The translations under genes were made by a program, and so were the position numbers. Positions 34,083 to 42,971 of a stretch of DNA of 64,000 bases are shown piece by piece. The stretch is from Nocardia nova NBRC 15556. GTDB lineage: Bacteria > Actinomycetota > Actinomycetes > Mycobacteriales > Mycobacteriaceae. The stretch lies in NCBI RefSeq assembly GCF_001613005.1, contig NZ_BDBN01000012.1, positions 1 to 64,000 of the forward strand, in the 5' to 3' direction. Each line of letters begins with the position of its first letter. Position 1 is the stretch's first letter. Under the pieces are notes generated by a model. It was given only the letters and a program-made list of their open reading frames with translations, was not told where the DNA came from and made no database searches.

Positions 34083-34850
34083 CTAGCTGCGCAGCGCGGT
34101 GTGCAGCCGGGCCGTGGCGACGGCTCGGCGGCCGTCGCCGGTGGGTAGCAATTCCAGTGCGCGCTCGTGGATTTCGATATCGTCCGGCATGCGTTCGCCC
34201 AACGCCAGCGCATGGCCGGCATCGCCACCGGCCAGGACCGCCGTGCGGACAGCGACGTCGAGATGTTCCCGCCATTCCACGATGCCGGGCGTCTCCGAAT
34301 CCGGAAGCAGCGGACCGCGATACAGCCGCAGCGCCGCATCGGTATCTCCGGCGTCCAGCGCGGTGAGCAGATCGGCCGCGTCGCAGCGAATCGGCGCGGT
34401 CAGCCGGTAGACGCGGTTGGCGATGGCCGCGTCGGTGGCGCGGCGCAGATGTGAGACGTCCGCCTCGAGGGTACTCGACACCACTGGGCGGTCGCCGTAG
34501 ATCGCGTAGTGCAGGCGTTCCGGGGTGAAGCCGCCGGGTTCGAGGGCGAGCAAGGTGAGGATTTCGATCTGCCTGGGGCGCAGGCGAATCGGAGTGCCGT
34601 CCCGGGTGGCGCGTGCGGCGCCGAGACAGCTCAGCCGCAGGCCGGTCGCGGGCGGGGCGAGGGTGCGCAGACGATTCTCGATCGCGGTCACCAGCGATTG
34701 CACGGTCGCCATCGCCAGCGGATGGGTGCGATCCCAGGTCGAGGACAGATCCAGGGAACCGAGCCGGCGGCCGTCGGCGCCGTGCACGGGCGCGCAGTAG
34801 CAGACCCAGCCGTGCAGTGCGGCCACCAGATGTTCGGCGGAGAACACGCG
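34083..34850 (-). pseudogene. 5'-truncated GAF-type transcriptional regulator
   Basis: From about 34850 down to 34083 the frame reads VFSAEHLVAALHGWVCYCAP, then LDLSSTWDRTHPLAMATVQS (end of a GAF-like domain), then a winged helix (RLRPRQIEILTLLALEPGGF..VSHLRRATDAA) and the helical tail. The roughly 150 residues that should precede FSAEHL are missing: the frame continues into sequence that encodes another gene on the opposite strand. No start codon with protein-like sequence exists. It is read as a deletion remnant. Confidence 0.6.
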
Positions 34851-35314
34851 GTGGGGCGCCGGGGCTGGGCCTGTGCATCGCCGAACCGCTGGCCGAGGGC
34901 TGGCTGCTGCGTCCCACGACCGGCGACACCAGCATCCGCATGACCCTCGACCTGTCCGGCGCACCGGTGGTCCGCAGCACCGGCGGCGAATCCGATTGGT
35001 ACACACCCCTTTCCCAGCGGCACGCGGAGATCCTGCTGCTCCTGCACCGGCACGGCCGCCGCGGCATGTCGGTCACCGAACTCAGCACGGCGGTCCACGG
35101 CGACCCCGACCACGCGGTGGCGATCCGCGCGGAACTGTCGCGGCTGCGCCGCATTCTCGGTTCGGTGATCGAAAGCCGGCCCTACCGGATCTCGGCGGCG
35201 GTGGAATTCACTCTCGAACTGGGCGATTGCGACACGCTCGCCGACTACGCGGTCCTCCGCGAGGAGAGTGCGCCGCCCGAAAATGACGAGTTTCGGAGGC
35301 GCCCCCACGGGTAA
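34851..35314 (+). pseudogene. 5'-truncated paralogous GAF-type regulator (opposite strand)
   Basis: The protein-like reading starts abruptly at GAPGLGLCIAEPLAEGWLLR and continues through a winged-helix segment (TPLSQRHAEILLLLHRHGRR, then RAELSRLRRILGSVIESRPY) to the stop at 35314. The family normally has a GAF domain before this point. Upstream, the same frame is antisense of the gene on the minus strand. It has no plausible start. Together with 34083-34850 it forms two paralogues joined head to head without their N-terminal halves. Confidence 0.55.
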
Positions 35315-35394
35315 GGTCCGAGTATGCGCAGGACGCACTCGTCCGCGGCTGCCGATCACCGCGCGGGCCCGGCTGCCGGGGTGAGAGCACTCGA

Positions 35395-36183
35395 ATGCGA
35401 TTCGCCATGAGTACCGTTCCGCCCATCTGCTGGGAGCCGACGGAAATCGATCGCTGTGTGGTGCTCGACCCCGATATCACGCTCGACGCGGTGACGTACC
35501 GCCGATTCACCGACGACCTCGTGAAGTTCGTCGTCGAACAGCCCCGCGCGGTCATCGTCCGCGTCGACCGCATGACCATCGCCACCGAAACCGCCCTCAC
35601 CGCGTTCACCAGCGCCCGGCTGCGCACCGCGAACTGGCCGGGCGTGCCGATTCTCCTCGTCGCCGAGGACACCGAACTACGCCGCCGGCTCGGACGCAGC
35701 GCGATCCGCCGGTTCCTCGCGGTGCAGCCGAGCGTCGCCGCCGCCGTCGCCGCCTCGGGCGAACCGCCGATCCGCCGCCGGGCCGCCATGACCATGACGC
35801 TCTCCCCGGTCACCGGGCATCGAGCGCGCCGGCTCATCGACGACATCTGCGCCGAATGGGACATCGCCGAGATCAGCGAGGCCGCGCAGATCATCGCCAC
35901 CGAATTCATCGACAACGCCGATCTGCACGGCCACTTCACCGGCGTGCCCGATATCGACGTGCGGCTGGAATATCGCGAAGATCTGTTCACCATCGCGGTC
36001 GCCGACCCCGACCCCCGCGAAGCGGTGCTCCGCGAACCGGGACCAGGTTCCGTCGGGCGCCGACTGCACGGCCTGCACATCGTGGCGGAGCTGGCCTCGG
36101 CCTGGGGATGCGCGCCGCGGTGGCCGACCGGCAAGGTGGTGTGGGCGACGCTGGCGACCGCGCGGAACCGGCAGGTCAGCTGA
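35395..36183 (+). CDS. STAS-like plus HATPase domain protein (RsbW-type)
   Basis: 262 residues. Residues 10-115 resemble a STAS/anti-sigma-antagonist fold (VVLDPDITLDAVTYRRF, VIVRVDRMTIATETALTAF). Residues about 130-255 are an RsbW-like histidine-kinase-type ATPase, with the N-box QIIATEFIDNADLHG, and a G-box region GPGSVGRRLHGLHIV. Such fusions act in partner-switching control of sigma factors or in sensing. Start: ATG 35395 or 35407. No sigma factor gene is adjacent. Confidence 0.7.
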   Translation: MRFAMSTVPPICWEPTEIDRCVVLDPDITLDAVTYRRFTDDLVKFVVEQPRAVIVRVDRMTIATETALTAFTSARLRTANWPGVPILLVAEDTELRRRLGRSAIRRFLAVQPSVAAAVAASGEPPIRRRAAMTMTLSPVTGHRARRLIDDICAEWDIAEISEAAQIIATEFIDNADLHGHFTGVPDIDVRLEYREDLFTIAVADPDPREAVLREPGPGSVGRRLHGLHIVAELASAWGCAPRWPTGKVVWATLATARNRQVS

Positions 36184-36511
36184 CCGCGGCCCCGAGCCCG
36201 GTTGCGGCTCCCTTGGCTCGGAAACGTCTCTCCTGCAAGCGGATTCGAATACGGCCCCGTTCGCCACGCTATCCCTGCACCTGAAGCGGACCGACCTTCC
36301 TTTTCAACAGAGAACCGGTCCCGGGTGGTCGTCCGAGCAGCTGAGTGAGGGCCTCGACGACGCCTGTTCACCGCATACCCGGCGAGTGCGAATCGAACCT
36401 TTTCCCACCGGCCGCGCCGGAATACCTCGCCGCCCGCGGGGTAGGGCGTCCAGTGACCGGCCCAGCGCCCGCCACGAACACCACATCCGACCCCGCTATC
36501 GAGGAGTGAAC
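36184..36511. other. Intergenic stretch with no gene recognised
   Basis: 328 nt between the HATPase gene and the dehydrogenase. I see no protein-like frame on either strand and no clear promoter motif beyond the GAGGAG ribosome site of the next gene at 36501. Confidence 0.4.
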
Positions 36512-37720
36512 GTGAAAGCAGTTGTCTGGCACGGTGTCGGCGATATCCGTCTCGACGTCGTCGACGATCCGAAGATCCAAGAGCCCACCGACGCCATCGT
36601 GCAGATCACCTCGTCCGCGATCTGCGGTACCGATCTGCATCTGGTGCGCGGCACGATGCCCGGCATGGTGCCCGGCACCGTCCTCGGCCACGAGGCCGTC
36701 GGCACGGTCGTCGACACCGGTGCGGCGGTACGCGGATTCGCGCCGGGCGATCGCGTGGTCGTGTGCTCCACGGTGTCGTGCGGGCACTGTGCCTACTGCC
36801 GCAGCGGCTATACCGCCCAATGCGATACGGCCAATCCGAACGGCCCCCTGGCCGGCACCAGCTTCTTCGGCGGACCGGAGACCACGGGACCGGTCGACGG
36901 CCTGCAGGCCGAGTACGCACGCATCCCGTATGCGAACAACACCCTGGTCAAGGTGCCCGAGGGCGTCTCCGACGACCAGGCGATCATGGTCTCCGACGTG
37001 TTGCCGACCGGCTGGTTCGGCGCCCGGCTCGCTCAGGTCAGCGAGGGCGACACCGTTCTGGTCCTCGGCGCGGGTGTCGTCGGGCAGTGCGCGATCGCCT
37101 CGGCCTTTCGCCAGGGCGCGGGCCGGGTGCTCGTCGTCGACGGGATCGCCGACCGGCTCGAAACCGCACGCGCCCAGAACGCCGAACCGATCGACTTCCA
37201 CCGGGAGGATCCGGTCGAGGTGACGCGCGAGCTGACCGGCGGGATCGGCGCCGATCGCGTCATCGACGCGGTCGGAGTAGACGCCCAACGGCCCGAGCAG
37301 GGACCGGCGGCAGACCACCTGCCGGTCGAGACCGACGTCTTCGAGGAAGAACGCCGCCTCGCCGCACCCGAAGGCAATATCGATTCCGGTCAGTGGCTGG
37401 TCGGCGACGCACCGAGCCTGGCGGGGCGCTGGGCGGTGCAGGCGGTCGCGAAGGCCGGGTCGGTCGGTGTGATCGGCGTGTATCCGCCCACCTTCGACCG
37501 GTTCCCCCTCGGGGTCGTCGTGAACCGCAATCTGACCGTGCAGGGCGGAAATTGCAACCACCACCGTTACGTGCCCGGTCTGCTCGACAAGGTGGGACGT
37601 GGCGATCTCGATCCCACCCGGTTCATCACCCAGCACGCCGAACCGCAGTCGATGATCGATGCCTACGAGGCCTTCGATCTCCGGCGGACCGGCTGGCTGA
37701 AAACCGTGGTGCCGATGTAG
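36512..37720 (+). CDS. Zinc-dependent alcohol/formaldehyde dehydrogenase-like enzyme
   Basis: 402 residues from a GTG with GAGGAG 5 nt upstream. Catalytic zinc region SSAICGTDLHLVRG (Cys 38), VLGHEAVGTVVDTG, and four structural-zinc cysteines in CGHCAYCRSGYTAQC. The NAD fold is VLVLGAGVVGQCAIASAF. Size and the C-terminal HHRYVPGLLDKVGRGDLDP.RFITQH match the glutathione-independent formaldehyde-dehydrogenase-like subgroup of MDR. It probably oxidises aldehydes or alcohols with NAD. The gene ends in a hairpin. Confidence 0.83.
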   Translation: MKAVVWHGVGDIRLDVVDDPKIQEPTDAIVQITSSAICGTDLHLVRGTMPGMVPGTVLGHEAVGTVVDTGAAVRGFAPGDRVVVCSTVSCGHCAYCRSGYTAQCDTANPNGPLAGTSFFGGPETTGPVDGLQAEYARIPYANNTLVKVPEGVSDDQAIMVSDVLPTGWFGARLAQVSEGDTVLVLGAGVVGQCAIASAFRQGAGRVLVVDGIADRLETARAQNAEPIDFHREDPVEVTRELTGGIGADRVIDAVGVDAQRPEQGPAADHLPVETDVFEEERRLAAPEGNIDSGQWLVGDAPSLAGRWAVQAVAKAGSVGVIGVYPPTFDRFPLGVVVNRNLTVQGGNCNHHRYVPGLLDKVGRGDLDPTRFITQHAEPQSMIDAYEAFDLRRTGWLKTVVPM

Positions 37721-37749
37721 GTCTGTCCGCCTGATCATCTCCGGCTGCC

Positions 37750-37772
37750 CCCGCGCCGGCGCGAAGCGCGGG
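37750..37772 (+). terminator. GC-rich hairpin after the dehydrogenase gene
   Basis: A perfect 7-bp stem CCCGCGC/GCGCGGG with a 9-nt loop, 30 nt past the stop; no T-tract follows, as is common in actinomycete terminators. Confidence 0.4.
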
Positions 37773-37858
37773 TGGCTAATGTACGGACAGCTCGTGAGAA
37801 CCCCCGGTTCACCAACCGAGAGGGCACGGGCGATATCAGGCATCGAGAAAGAAGAATC

Positions 37859-38371
37859 ATGCGTCACGTCATTCGCGCAGCCGCGATCGCGGTTCTCGCC
37901 ACATCCGCCACGGTCGGCGTCGCCGCTCCGGCCTTCGCTGAGTCTGGGTCGCCCGCGACCGCCACGGTCGCGGGCGACCAGGGCACACCGGCCGATCCCG
38001 CCGCCCCCGCCGGAACACCGGTCGATCCGACCACGGAATATCTGAACGCGTTCGACACCATCGCCGGTGCGTGGGCCAACGACTCCACGGTCGGCCAGGT
38101 CGTGGGCACGGCGGCGGGCCTGGCGGTCGGCTGCCCGCTCGGCGCGATCACCGGCGGCACGCTGACCATTCCGGTGCCGGTGCTGACTCCGATCGGCATC
38201 GTGGGCGGATGCATTCTCGGCGCGGGCACGCTCGGATTCCTCGGTGGCATGGCCGGCGGCATCGCCACCGGCGGCCCGAGCTTGGCGAACGCGGTGGGTG
38301 ACCAGTACAACTCGCTCCATTCCAAAGGCCTGATCGCACAGTCGATGCCGGCCGAGAGCAACGCGCGGTAA
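37859..38371 (+). CDS. Secreted glycine-zipper protein
   Basis: 170 residues. A typical Sec signal peptide (MRHVIRAAAIAVLATSATVG, then VAAPAFA-ES). An Ala/Pro/Thr-rich region is followed by a glycine-zipper domain: TAAGLAVGCPLGAITGGTL, then GGCILGAGTLGFLGGMAGGI. Two cysteines lie in the zipper. The next gene (38406) is a paralogue. Such domains insert in or associate with membranes; function unknown. AGAAAGAAG precedes the start. Both genes likely share a transcript. Confidence 0.7.
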   Translation: MRHVIRAAAIAVLATSATVGVAAPAFAESGSPATATVAGDQGTPADPAAPAGTPVDPTTEYLNAFDTIAGAWANDSTVGQVVGTAAGLAVGCPLGAITGGTLTIPVPVLTPIGIVGGCILGAGTLGFLGGMAGGIATGGPSLANAVGDQYNSLHSKGLIAQSMPAESNAR

Positions 38372-38405
38372 TCGACACTCCCCACCGATCAGAGCGGAAG
38401 AATTC

Positions 38406-39128
38406 ATGAAGACCACCACCCGGACCATCGCCGTGTCCACCTTGCTCGCCACCGCCGTTGTCGCGGCGGCCGGGGCCGCCCAGGCCGATGTCGTCGCTCC
38501 GGCACCCTCCACCCCCGCACCCGTTGCCCCGCAATCGGAGTGGACCAGCACCGACCTGGGCCCCGGCATCCGCTATCAGGACGACACGACCACCGGAACC
38601 GCGGCCCTGCAGACTCCGCTCGGCGCGGTGGCGGTGCGCCCCGGACAGTTCGACATTCGCGACGGTGCGGGCAGGACACTGCTCGGAACTCCGATCGAGG
38701 TTCCCGCGGCCGCCGATCCCGCTCGCCCGACGGCGCCGTCCCAGCCCGTCGCCGGCGCCGTGGAATCGACTGCGGCACAGCCCGGCTCGGTCGCCGATAC
38801 CCAAATGTCGGATCTCAACCAGGCCGTCGCCGCGGCGGCACCGCACATGGGTCTGGCGATGGCGGTCGGCGGGATGGCCGGTTCGGTGATCGGCGCGGCC
38901 GTCGGCTGCCCCCTGGGGATCGCCACCGGCGGCACCCTCGTCTCCGTCGCCACCGCCGGCACCATGACCGTGCCCGCGATGGCCGCGGCCTGCCTGGTCG
39001 GCGTGGTCGCGGTGGGTGGCCTCGGCGCGAGCGTCGGCGGTGTCGCGGTCGCCCTTCCGGTCGGAATCGCCGCGGGCACACAGAAGTACAACCAGCTGCA
39101 GGCCGAGCACGCGCAGAACGCGCACTGA
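38406..39128 (+). CDS. Secreted glycine-zipper protein, paralogue
   Basis: 240 residues, start ATG with GGAAG 6 nt upstream. Signal peptide MKTTTRTIAVSTLLATAVVA ending AAQA-DV. The middle is Pro/Ala-rich; the C-terminal domain reads MAGSVIGAAVGCPLGIATGG and VGGLGASVGGVAVALPVGIA, matching the zipper of the preceding protein (both AVGCPLG..TGGTL). 34 nt separate the two. It is followed by a strong terminator hairpin. Confidence 0.7.
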   Translation: MKTTTRTIAVSTLLATAVVAAAGAAQADVVAPAPSTPAPVAPQSEWTSTDLGPGIRYQDDTTTGTAALQTPLGAVAVRPGQFDIRDGAGRTLLGTPIEVPAAADPARPTAPSQPVAGAVESTAAQPGSVADTQMSDLNQAVAAAAPHMGLAMAVGGMAGSVIGAAVGCPLGIATGGTLVSVATAGTMTVPAMAAACLVGVVAVGGLGASVGGVAVALPVGIAAGTQKYNQLQAEHAQNAH

Positions 39129-39134
39129 GCCACC

Positions 39135-39172
39135 GCCGTGCCCGGCCCTCCGCGCAGGCGGCCGGGCACGGC
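39135..39172 (+). terminator. Strong hairpin terminator
   Basis: A perfect 13-bp stem, GCCGTGCCCGGCC paired with GGCCGGGCACGGC, with a 12-nt loop, 6 nt past the stop of the second glycine-zipper gene. There is no T-tract. Confidence 0.6.
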
Positions 39173-39277
39173 GCCGGACGGCAGGCGACGGCGTGTCGGC
39201 GTGACCGGGAGTGGTGCGCGGCGGACAGTGTGCACGACGTCGAGCGGCAGCAGATCGAGCGGAAGAAGTAAGCACCG

Positions 39278-40426
39278 ATGAGTTTGTCCACCCTGGCCCT
39301 GGTGCTGGCGCTCGGGCTGGCGGGACCGCTGCTGGCGTGGCGCGAAGCCTGGCACATACCGGTGATCGTCGGCGAGCTGCTGGCCGGAATCGTCTGCGGC
39401 GTCACCGGATTCGGGGTGCTCGATGCCTCGGATCCGGTATTCGCCTTCCTGGCCGATATGGGTTTCGCGCTGGTGATGTTCGTCGCCGGCACCCATGTCC
39501 CGATTCGCGATCCGCGGATCCGCTCGGCACTGGGGATCGGTGCCCTCCGAGCCGTGCTGGTCGGGTCGGCCGCGGCCGTGATCGGCTATCTGCTCGCCGG
39601 CTTCTTCGATACCGGGCACGGCGCGATCTATGCGGTGCTGCTCGCCTCCTCCTCGGCCGCGCTGGTGCTGCCGATCATCGATTCCCAAGGGCTGCAGGGC
39701 AGATCGGTGCTCGAACTGACGGCACAGGTCGCCATCGCCGACACCGCGTCGATCGTCGCGCTACCGCTGGTGATCGACGCGGGTAACGCCGGACGCGCCG
39801 CGCTGGGTGCGCTGGCGGTGATCGGCACCGCGGTGCTGCTGTTCTTGCTGCTGCGGTGGCTGGAACGCTCCGGGCTGCGCCGGCGTGCGCACCGAGTCTC
39901 CGAACGCCGCAAATTCGCCCTCGAACTGCGGGTCAGTTTGGCCCTCGTATTCGGGATGGCCGCCATCGCCACCCGCACGCACGTGTCGATCATGCTGGCC
40001 GGCTTCACGGCCGGACTGGCCGTCGCGGCAGTCGGCGAACCGCGCCGGGTGGCACGGCAATTGTTCGCCGCGACCGACGGATTCCTCGCTCCCCTGTTCT
40101 TCGTCTGGCTGGGCGCTCGGTTGAACCTGCGGGAATTCGCCGATCGCCCGCGGTTGATCCTGCTGGGGCTCGCGCTCGGAGCCGGCGCACTGCTGGTGCA
40201 TCTGCTCATGCGTCTGCTGGGCCAGCCGGTCACATTCGGCGCGCTGGCCGCCGCTCAGATCGGTGTACCGGTGGCCGCCGTCACCGTCGGCACCCAGCTG
40301 CATGTGCTGCACCCGGCCGAGGCGGCGGCGATGATGCTGGGCGCGCTGGTGACGATCGTCGCGGCGGCGGTGGCTGCCGCACTCGCGGCGCGACGGCCGC
40401 CGGTGGCGGATCCCGTCGCGCCGTGA
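39278..40426 (+). CDS. Cation:proton antiporter (CPA2/NhaP-KefB-like)
   Basis: 382 residues, 11-12 predicted transmembrane helices. Early motif WHIPVIVGELLAGIVCGVTG is the standard CPA2 start; the middle has LASSSAALVLPIIDSQGLQG and AQVAIADTASIVALPLVID (Asp-containing transport helix). The C-terminal half ends in Ala-rich helices. No RCK/TrkA-N domain follows, so it is a bare membrane unit exchanging Na+ or K+ for protons. The gene stands alone. Confidence 0.85.
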   Translation: MSLSTLALVLALGLAGPLLAWREAWHIPVIVGELLAGIVCGVTGFGVLDASDPVFAFLADMGFALVMFVAGTHVPIRDPRIRSALGIGALRAVLVGSAAAVIGYLLAGFFDTGHGAIYAVLLASSSAALVLPIIDSQGLQGRSVLELTAQVAIADTASIVALPLVIDAGNAGRAALGALAVIGTAVLLFLLLRWLERSGLRRRAHRVSERRKFALELRVSLALVFGMAAIATRTHVSIMLAGFTAGLAVAAVGEPRRVARQLFAATDGFLAPLFFVWLGARLNLREFADRPRLILLGLALGAGALLVHLLMRLLGQPVTFGALAAAQIGVPVAAVTVGTQLHVLHPAEAAAMMLGALVTIVAAAVAAALAARRPPVADPVAP

Positions 40427-40433
40427 ACGAGGG

Positions 40434-41240
40434 TCAGGGTTTGTGCGCCACCACCGCGAACATGGTCACCGAGAAGTGATAGTCGCCGGTCTCGGCACCG
40501 CGCCGGATTTCGGTCAGAACGTAGTCGCGCTGGGCAGCGGTGATCAGCCCGTCGGCCACACCCCGGTCGGTGACCGCCGTGAACATCGGGAGGATCGACT
40601 CGGGTTCCCAGATCACGGCCTCGGAACCGATGTCGTCGATCAGCAGGCCGGCGTCGACCAGCCGTCCCCGTAAATGCCTGCCGGAGTTGCGATTCGGACT
40701 GTTGGTTTCCATCCGCTGCTGCAACGCCGCGACGACCTCGGGATCACCGGGATGGAAGATCGCCGTCGACCAGTCGCTGTCGATCAGCACCACCCGTCCG
40801 CCCGGTCGCAGCACCCGCGCGATCTCCGCGGTGGCCTTCGCCGGATCGTCGAGGTGCTGATAGACCCGCTCACAGCGCACCGCGTCGACGGATGCGTCCG
40901 GCAGCGGCAGATCGTAGGCCGATCCCTCGATGAATTCGGCCGATACGTCCGCGGCGCGCTCGCGCGCCACCGCGAGCATCGACGGATTCGGATCGATACC
41001 GATGGCCCGCCCGGCCGGACCGACCAGAGCGGCCAGCTCCACCACTTCGGTGCCGGTGCCGGAGCCCACATCGAGGGCGGTTTCGCCGGGTCGCAGCGCC
41101 AGCGCGGCGCGCGCCCACTCGCGCATCCGCACCACGCCGGGTAAGGCGGCCTGATTGTCGAGTATCCGGACGATCAGCTCCTGCTCCGGGTGGTCGACCT
41201 GGTCGATGTGGAAGGAAGGAACGCCTCGTTGATCGCTCAC
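40434..41240 (-). CDS. Class I SAM-dependent methyltransferase
   Basis: 268 residues. SAM site TALDVGSGTGTEVVELAALV near residue 55, IDPNPSMLAVARERA, and DAVRCERVYQHLDDPAKATA; the general pattern of UbiE/COQ5-like Methyltransf_11 proteins. Substrate unknown. It converges with the antiporter gene and lies 21 nt upstream of the TetR stop in the minus direction, so it may follow the TetR gene in one transcript. Confidence 0.85.
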   Translation of the reverse strand: MSDQRGVPSFHIDQVDHPEQELIVRILDNQAALPGVVRMREWARAALALRPGETALDVGSGTGTEVVELAALVGPAGRAIGIDPNPSMLAVARERAADVSAEFIEGSAYDLPLPDASVDAVRCERVYQHLDDPAKATAEIARVLRPGGRVVLIDSDWSTAIFHPGDPEVVAALQQRMETNSPNRNSGRHLRGRLVDAGLLIDDIGSEAVIWEPESILPMFTAVTDRGVADGLITAAQRDYVLTEIRRGAETGDYHFSVTMFAVVAHKP

Positions 41241-41261
41241 CCCGCCAGTATGCCCGCGCGA

Positions 41262-41810
41262 TCAGTCGAACAGCAGGCGTGCGGCGTGGGCGAGCACATC
41301 CGATCTGCTCTCGCCGGGATGCTCGGCCTTGATCAGGCGATTGGCGATGACCATCGAAAAAGACAGCAGCGCAACGGCTTCCACATCCTCGGGTGCGACG
41401 CCGGAGTTCCGCAGCAGCGTGCGCAGATAGTCCATTCTGGCGTTGTCCACTTTCCGCAGCCGCGCCTCCACCGCCGGGTCACGCCGAGCCCATGCCCGGA
41501 TGGCCAGATCCAGCGGCGTCAGATCCTCGGCGAAGGTCAGCGTGCCCGCCCGCCGGATCTTGCGCTTCGGATCGCCGCCCTCGCGCTCGACCTGTTCGCG
41601 CACATCGTCGACGGCGCGCCGTTCCCAGTCGTCGAGCATCGCCTCGAGTAGTTCGTCGCGGGAGCGGAACTGCCGGTAGAAGCCGCCGCGGGTCACGCCG
41701 AGTTGCGCCGCCAGCGCCTCCACCCGGACCGCATCGGGGCCGTGGTGCTCCAGCACGGAGAGCCCGGCATCGATCCACGCCTGCCGCGGAGTTCGCACCG
41801 GTGGCGCCAT
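41262..41810 (-). CDS. TetR-family repressor
   Basis: 182 residues from ATG 41810 (AAGGAGG about 5 nt upstream). N-terminal HTH: RVEALAAQLGVTRGGFYRQF, then SRDELLEAML. The ligand domain is helical and unassigned. A 12-bp inverted repeat at 41861-41891, between this gene and the divergent gene at 41921, is the likely operator. Start could also be the adjacent GTG at 41813. Confidence 0.88.
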   Translation of the reverse strand: MAPPVRTPRQAWIDAGLSVLEHHGPDAVRVEALAAQLGVTRGGFYRQFRSRDELLEAMLDDWERRAVDDVREQVEREGGDPKRKIRRAGTLTFAEDLTPLDLAIRAWARRDPAVEARLRKVDNARMDYLRTLLRNSGVAPEDVEAVALLSFSMVIANRLIKAEHPGESRSDVLAHAARLLFD

Positions 41811-41860
41811 CACGTCCTCCTTCTCGACCGGCTCGATATGCCCTTGATTAGATCACCCTT

Positions 41861-41891
41861 CAATAGATACAGTACTGTTCTGTATCTATTG
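41861..41891. promoter_or_regulatory. TetR operator, 12-bp inverted repeat
   Basis: CAATAGATACAG (41861-41872) and CTGTATCTATTG (41880-41891) are perfect inverted repeats with a 7-nt spacer. An inner 10-bp palindrome, ACAGTACTGT, lies at 41869-41878. The site is midway between the divergent TetR gene and 41921. Confidence 0.72.
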
Positions 41892-41920
41892 TGCAGTACC
41901 GAAACCAGAAGGTTCTCGTC

Positions 41921-42409
41921 ATGTCCGTGCACACCTCCCCCACCGTCCGCCAATGCGGAATCACCGCCGACCTGCTCGCCCTCACCACCCTGGACGACGT
42001 CGTCTACATCGACAGCCACGTGCTGGAAACCCCGGCTGCCACCGCCCGGACCGCCGAGCAGTGGGCCCGCGCGATCATGGAGGACGTTCCCGAGGACGTT
42101 CGTAGGCGATTGCGGGCGGCGTGGGCCGGTATCGAACTCGGCCTCACCCCCGGCGCGCCGGACACCGTCGCCGGTTGGCGCATCACCTTCTCCGCACCGG
42201 AATGCCTTCTGCTGCGGGCCGATTCGAGTCTCGGATTCCACGGCGAACTGGCGCTCGAGATCCGTGACGGCGTCGTCGCGCTGGCCACCTTCGTGGCCAT
42301 GCGCGGGACACGCGCGCCGGATGTGTGGTTCGGCGTGGTCCCCGGCCATCTGGCGTTCGTGCGCTCACTTCTCGAACGAGCCGGCAGTGCGGAGCCGGCG
42401 GCGAGGTGA
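41921..42409 (+). CDS. Hypothetical protein divergent from TetR
   Basis: 162 residues, start ATG 41921. The middle has a beta-rich pattern (GAPDTVAGWRITFSAPECLL, GFHGELALEIRDGVVALATF) and the C-terminus a strand WFGVVPGHLAFVRSLLERAG. No signal peptide. Not assigned to a family. Its position behind the TetR operator makes it the probable regulated gene, perhaps with a detoxification or transport-related role, but nothing proves it. Confidence 0.6.
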   Translation: MSVHTSPTVRQCGITADLLALTTLDDVVYIDSHVLETPAATARTAEQWARAIMEDVPEDVRRRLRAAWAGIELGLTPGAPDTVAGWRITFSAPECLLLRADSSLGFHGELALEIRDGVVALATFVAMRGTRAPDVWFGVVPGHLAFVRSLLERAGSAEPAAR

Positions 42410-42437
42410 TCGAGCGGTCGGTACCTCGCGACGCGGC

Positions 42438-42749
42438 TCAGTACCTCCACCTGCAGGCGTCGGCGATCTGCTCGGGCGTGGCATCGGCGAACAGCGCGAT
42501 CTCACCGCGCCGCACGCTGCCGATGGTGTCGGCGAGGTCGTCGCCGAATGCCGCGCACAGCGCCTCGTCGGCTTCGAAGGCCACCACCGCGTCGGCGAGT
42601 GTGGTGGGCAACGGGATGATCCCGCGCGCGGACCGGGTGGCGGAGTCGAGTCGCGCCGGATCGCCGGCGACCGGCTCGGGCAGGGTCGTGCCCGCCTGCA
42701 AGCCCGCTCGGCCCGCCGCCAGCAGGCCCGCCAACGCCAGGTGTACCGC
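42438..42749 (-). pseudogene. Glutamine synthetase-like gene, C-terminal fragment
   Basis: Read on the minus strand from about 42749: AVHLALAGLLAAGRAGLQAG, then TTLPEPVAGDPARLD, ALCAAFGDDLADTIGSVRRG and an ending ATPEQIADACRWRY. This is the C-terminal part of a glutamine-synthetase-family protein of the glutamate-polyamine ligase type. It begins abruptly after the residues that follow FDAAANPY in the family; that preceding piece is on the opposite strand at 43500-43757. At the right edge the sequence switches to a plus-strand polyprenyl synthase piece. Confidence 0.72.
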
Positions 42750-42971
42750 GTGTGGCCGCGCTTCGACGAGATGCGCATCGAGCTGGCGGTGGGACAGTTC
42801 GGCGATCTGCTCAACGACGTCCGCACGGAACCGGATTTCGGGCAGGTATTGGCGCTGGCACGTGCGAAATCCGGCAACTACACCGTGCGCCGGCCGCTCG
42901 AACTCGGCGCGGCGATGGCCGGATGCGACGAGTCGACCCTGTCGGCGCTGAGCCGGTACGGACGCGCATGA
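42750..42971 (+). pseudogene. Polyprenyl diphosphate synthase, middle fragment
   Basis: Plus-strand reading WPRFDEMRIELAVGQFGDLL, then ALARAKSGNYTVRRPLELGA and ending DESTLSALSRYGRA before a stop. It corresponds to the central region of a GGPP-type trans-prenyltransferase (crtE/idsA class), just before the second aspartate motif, which is found instead at 43758. It is cut at both ends. Confidence 0.72.
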
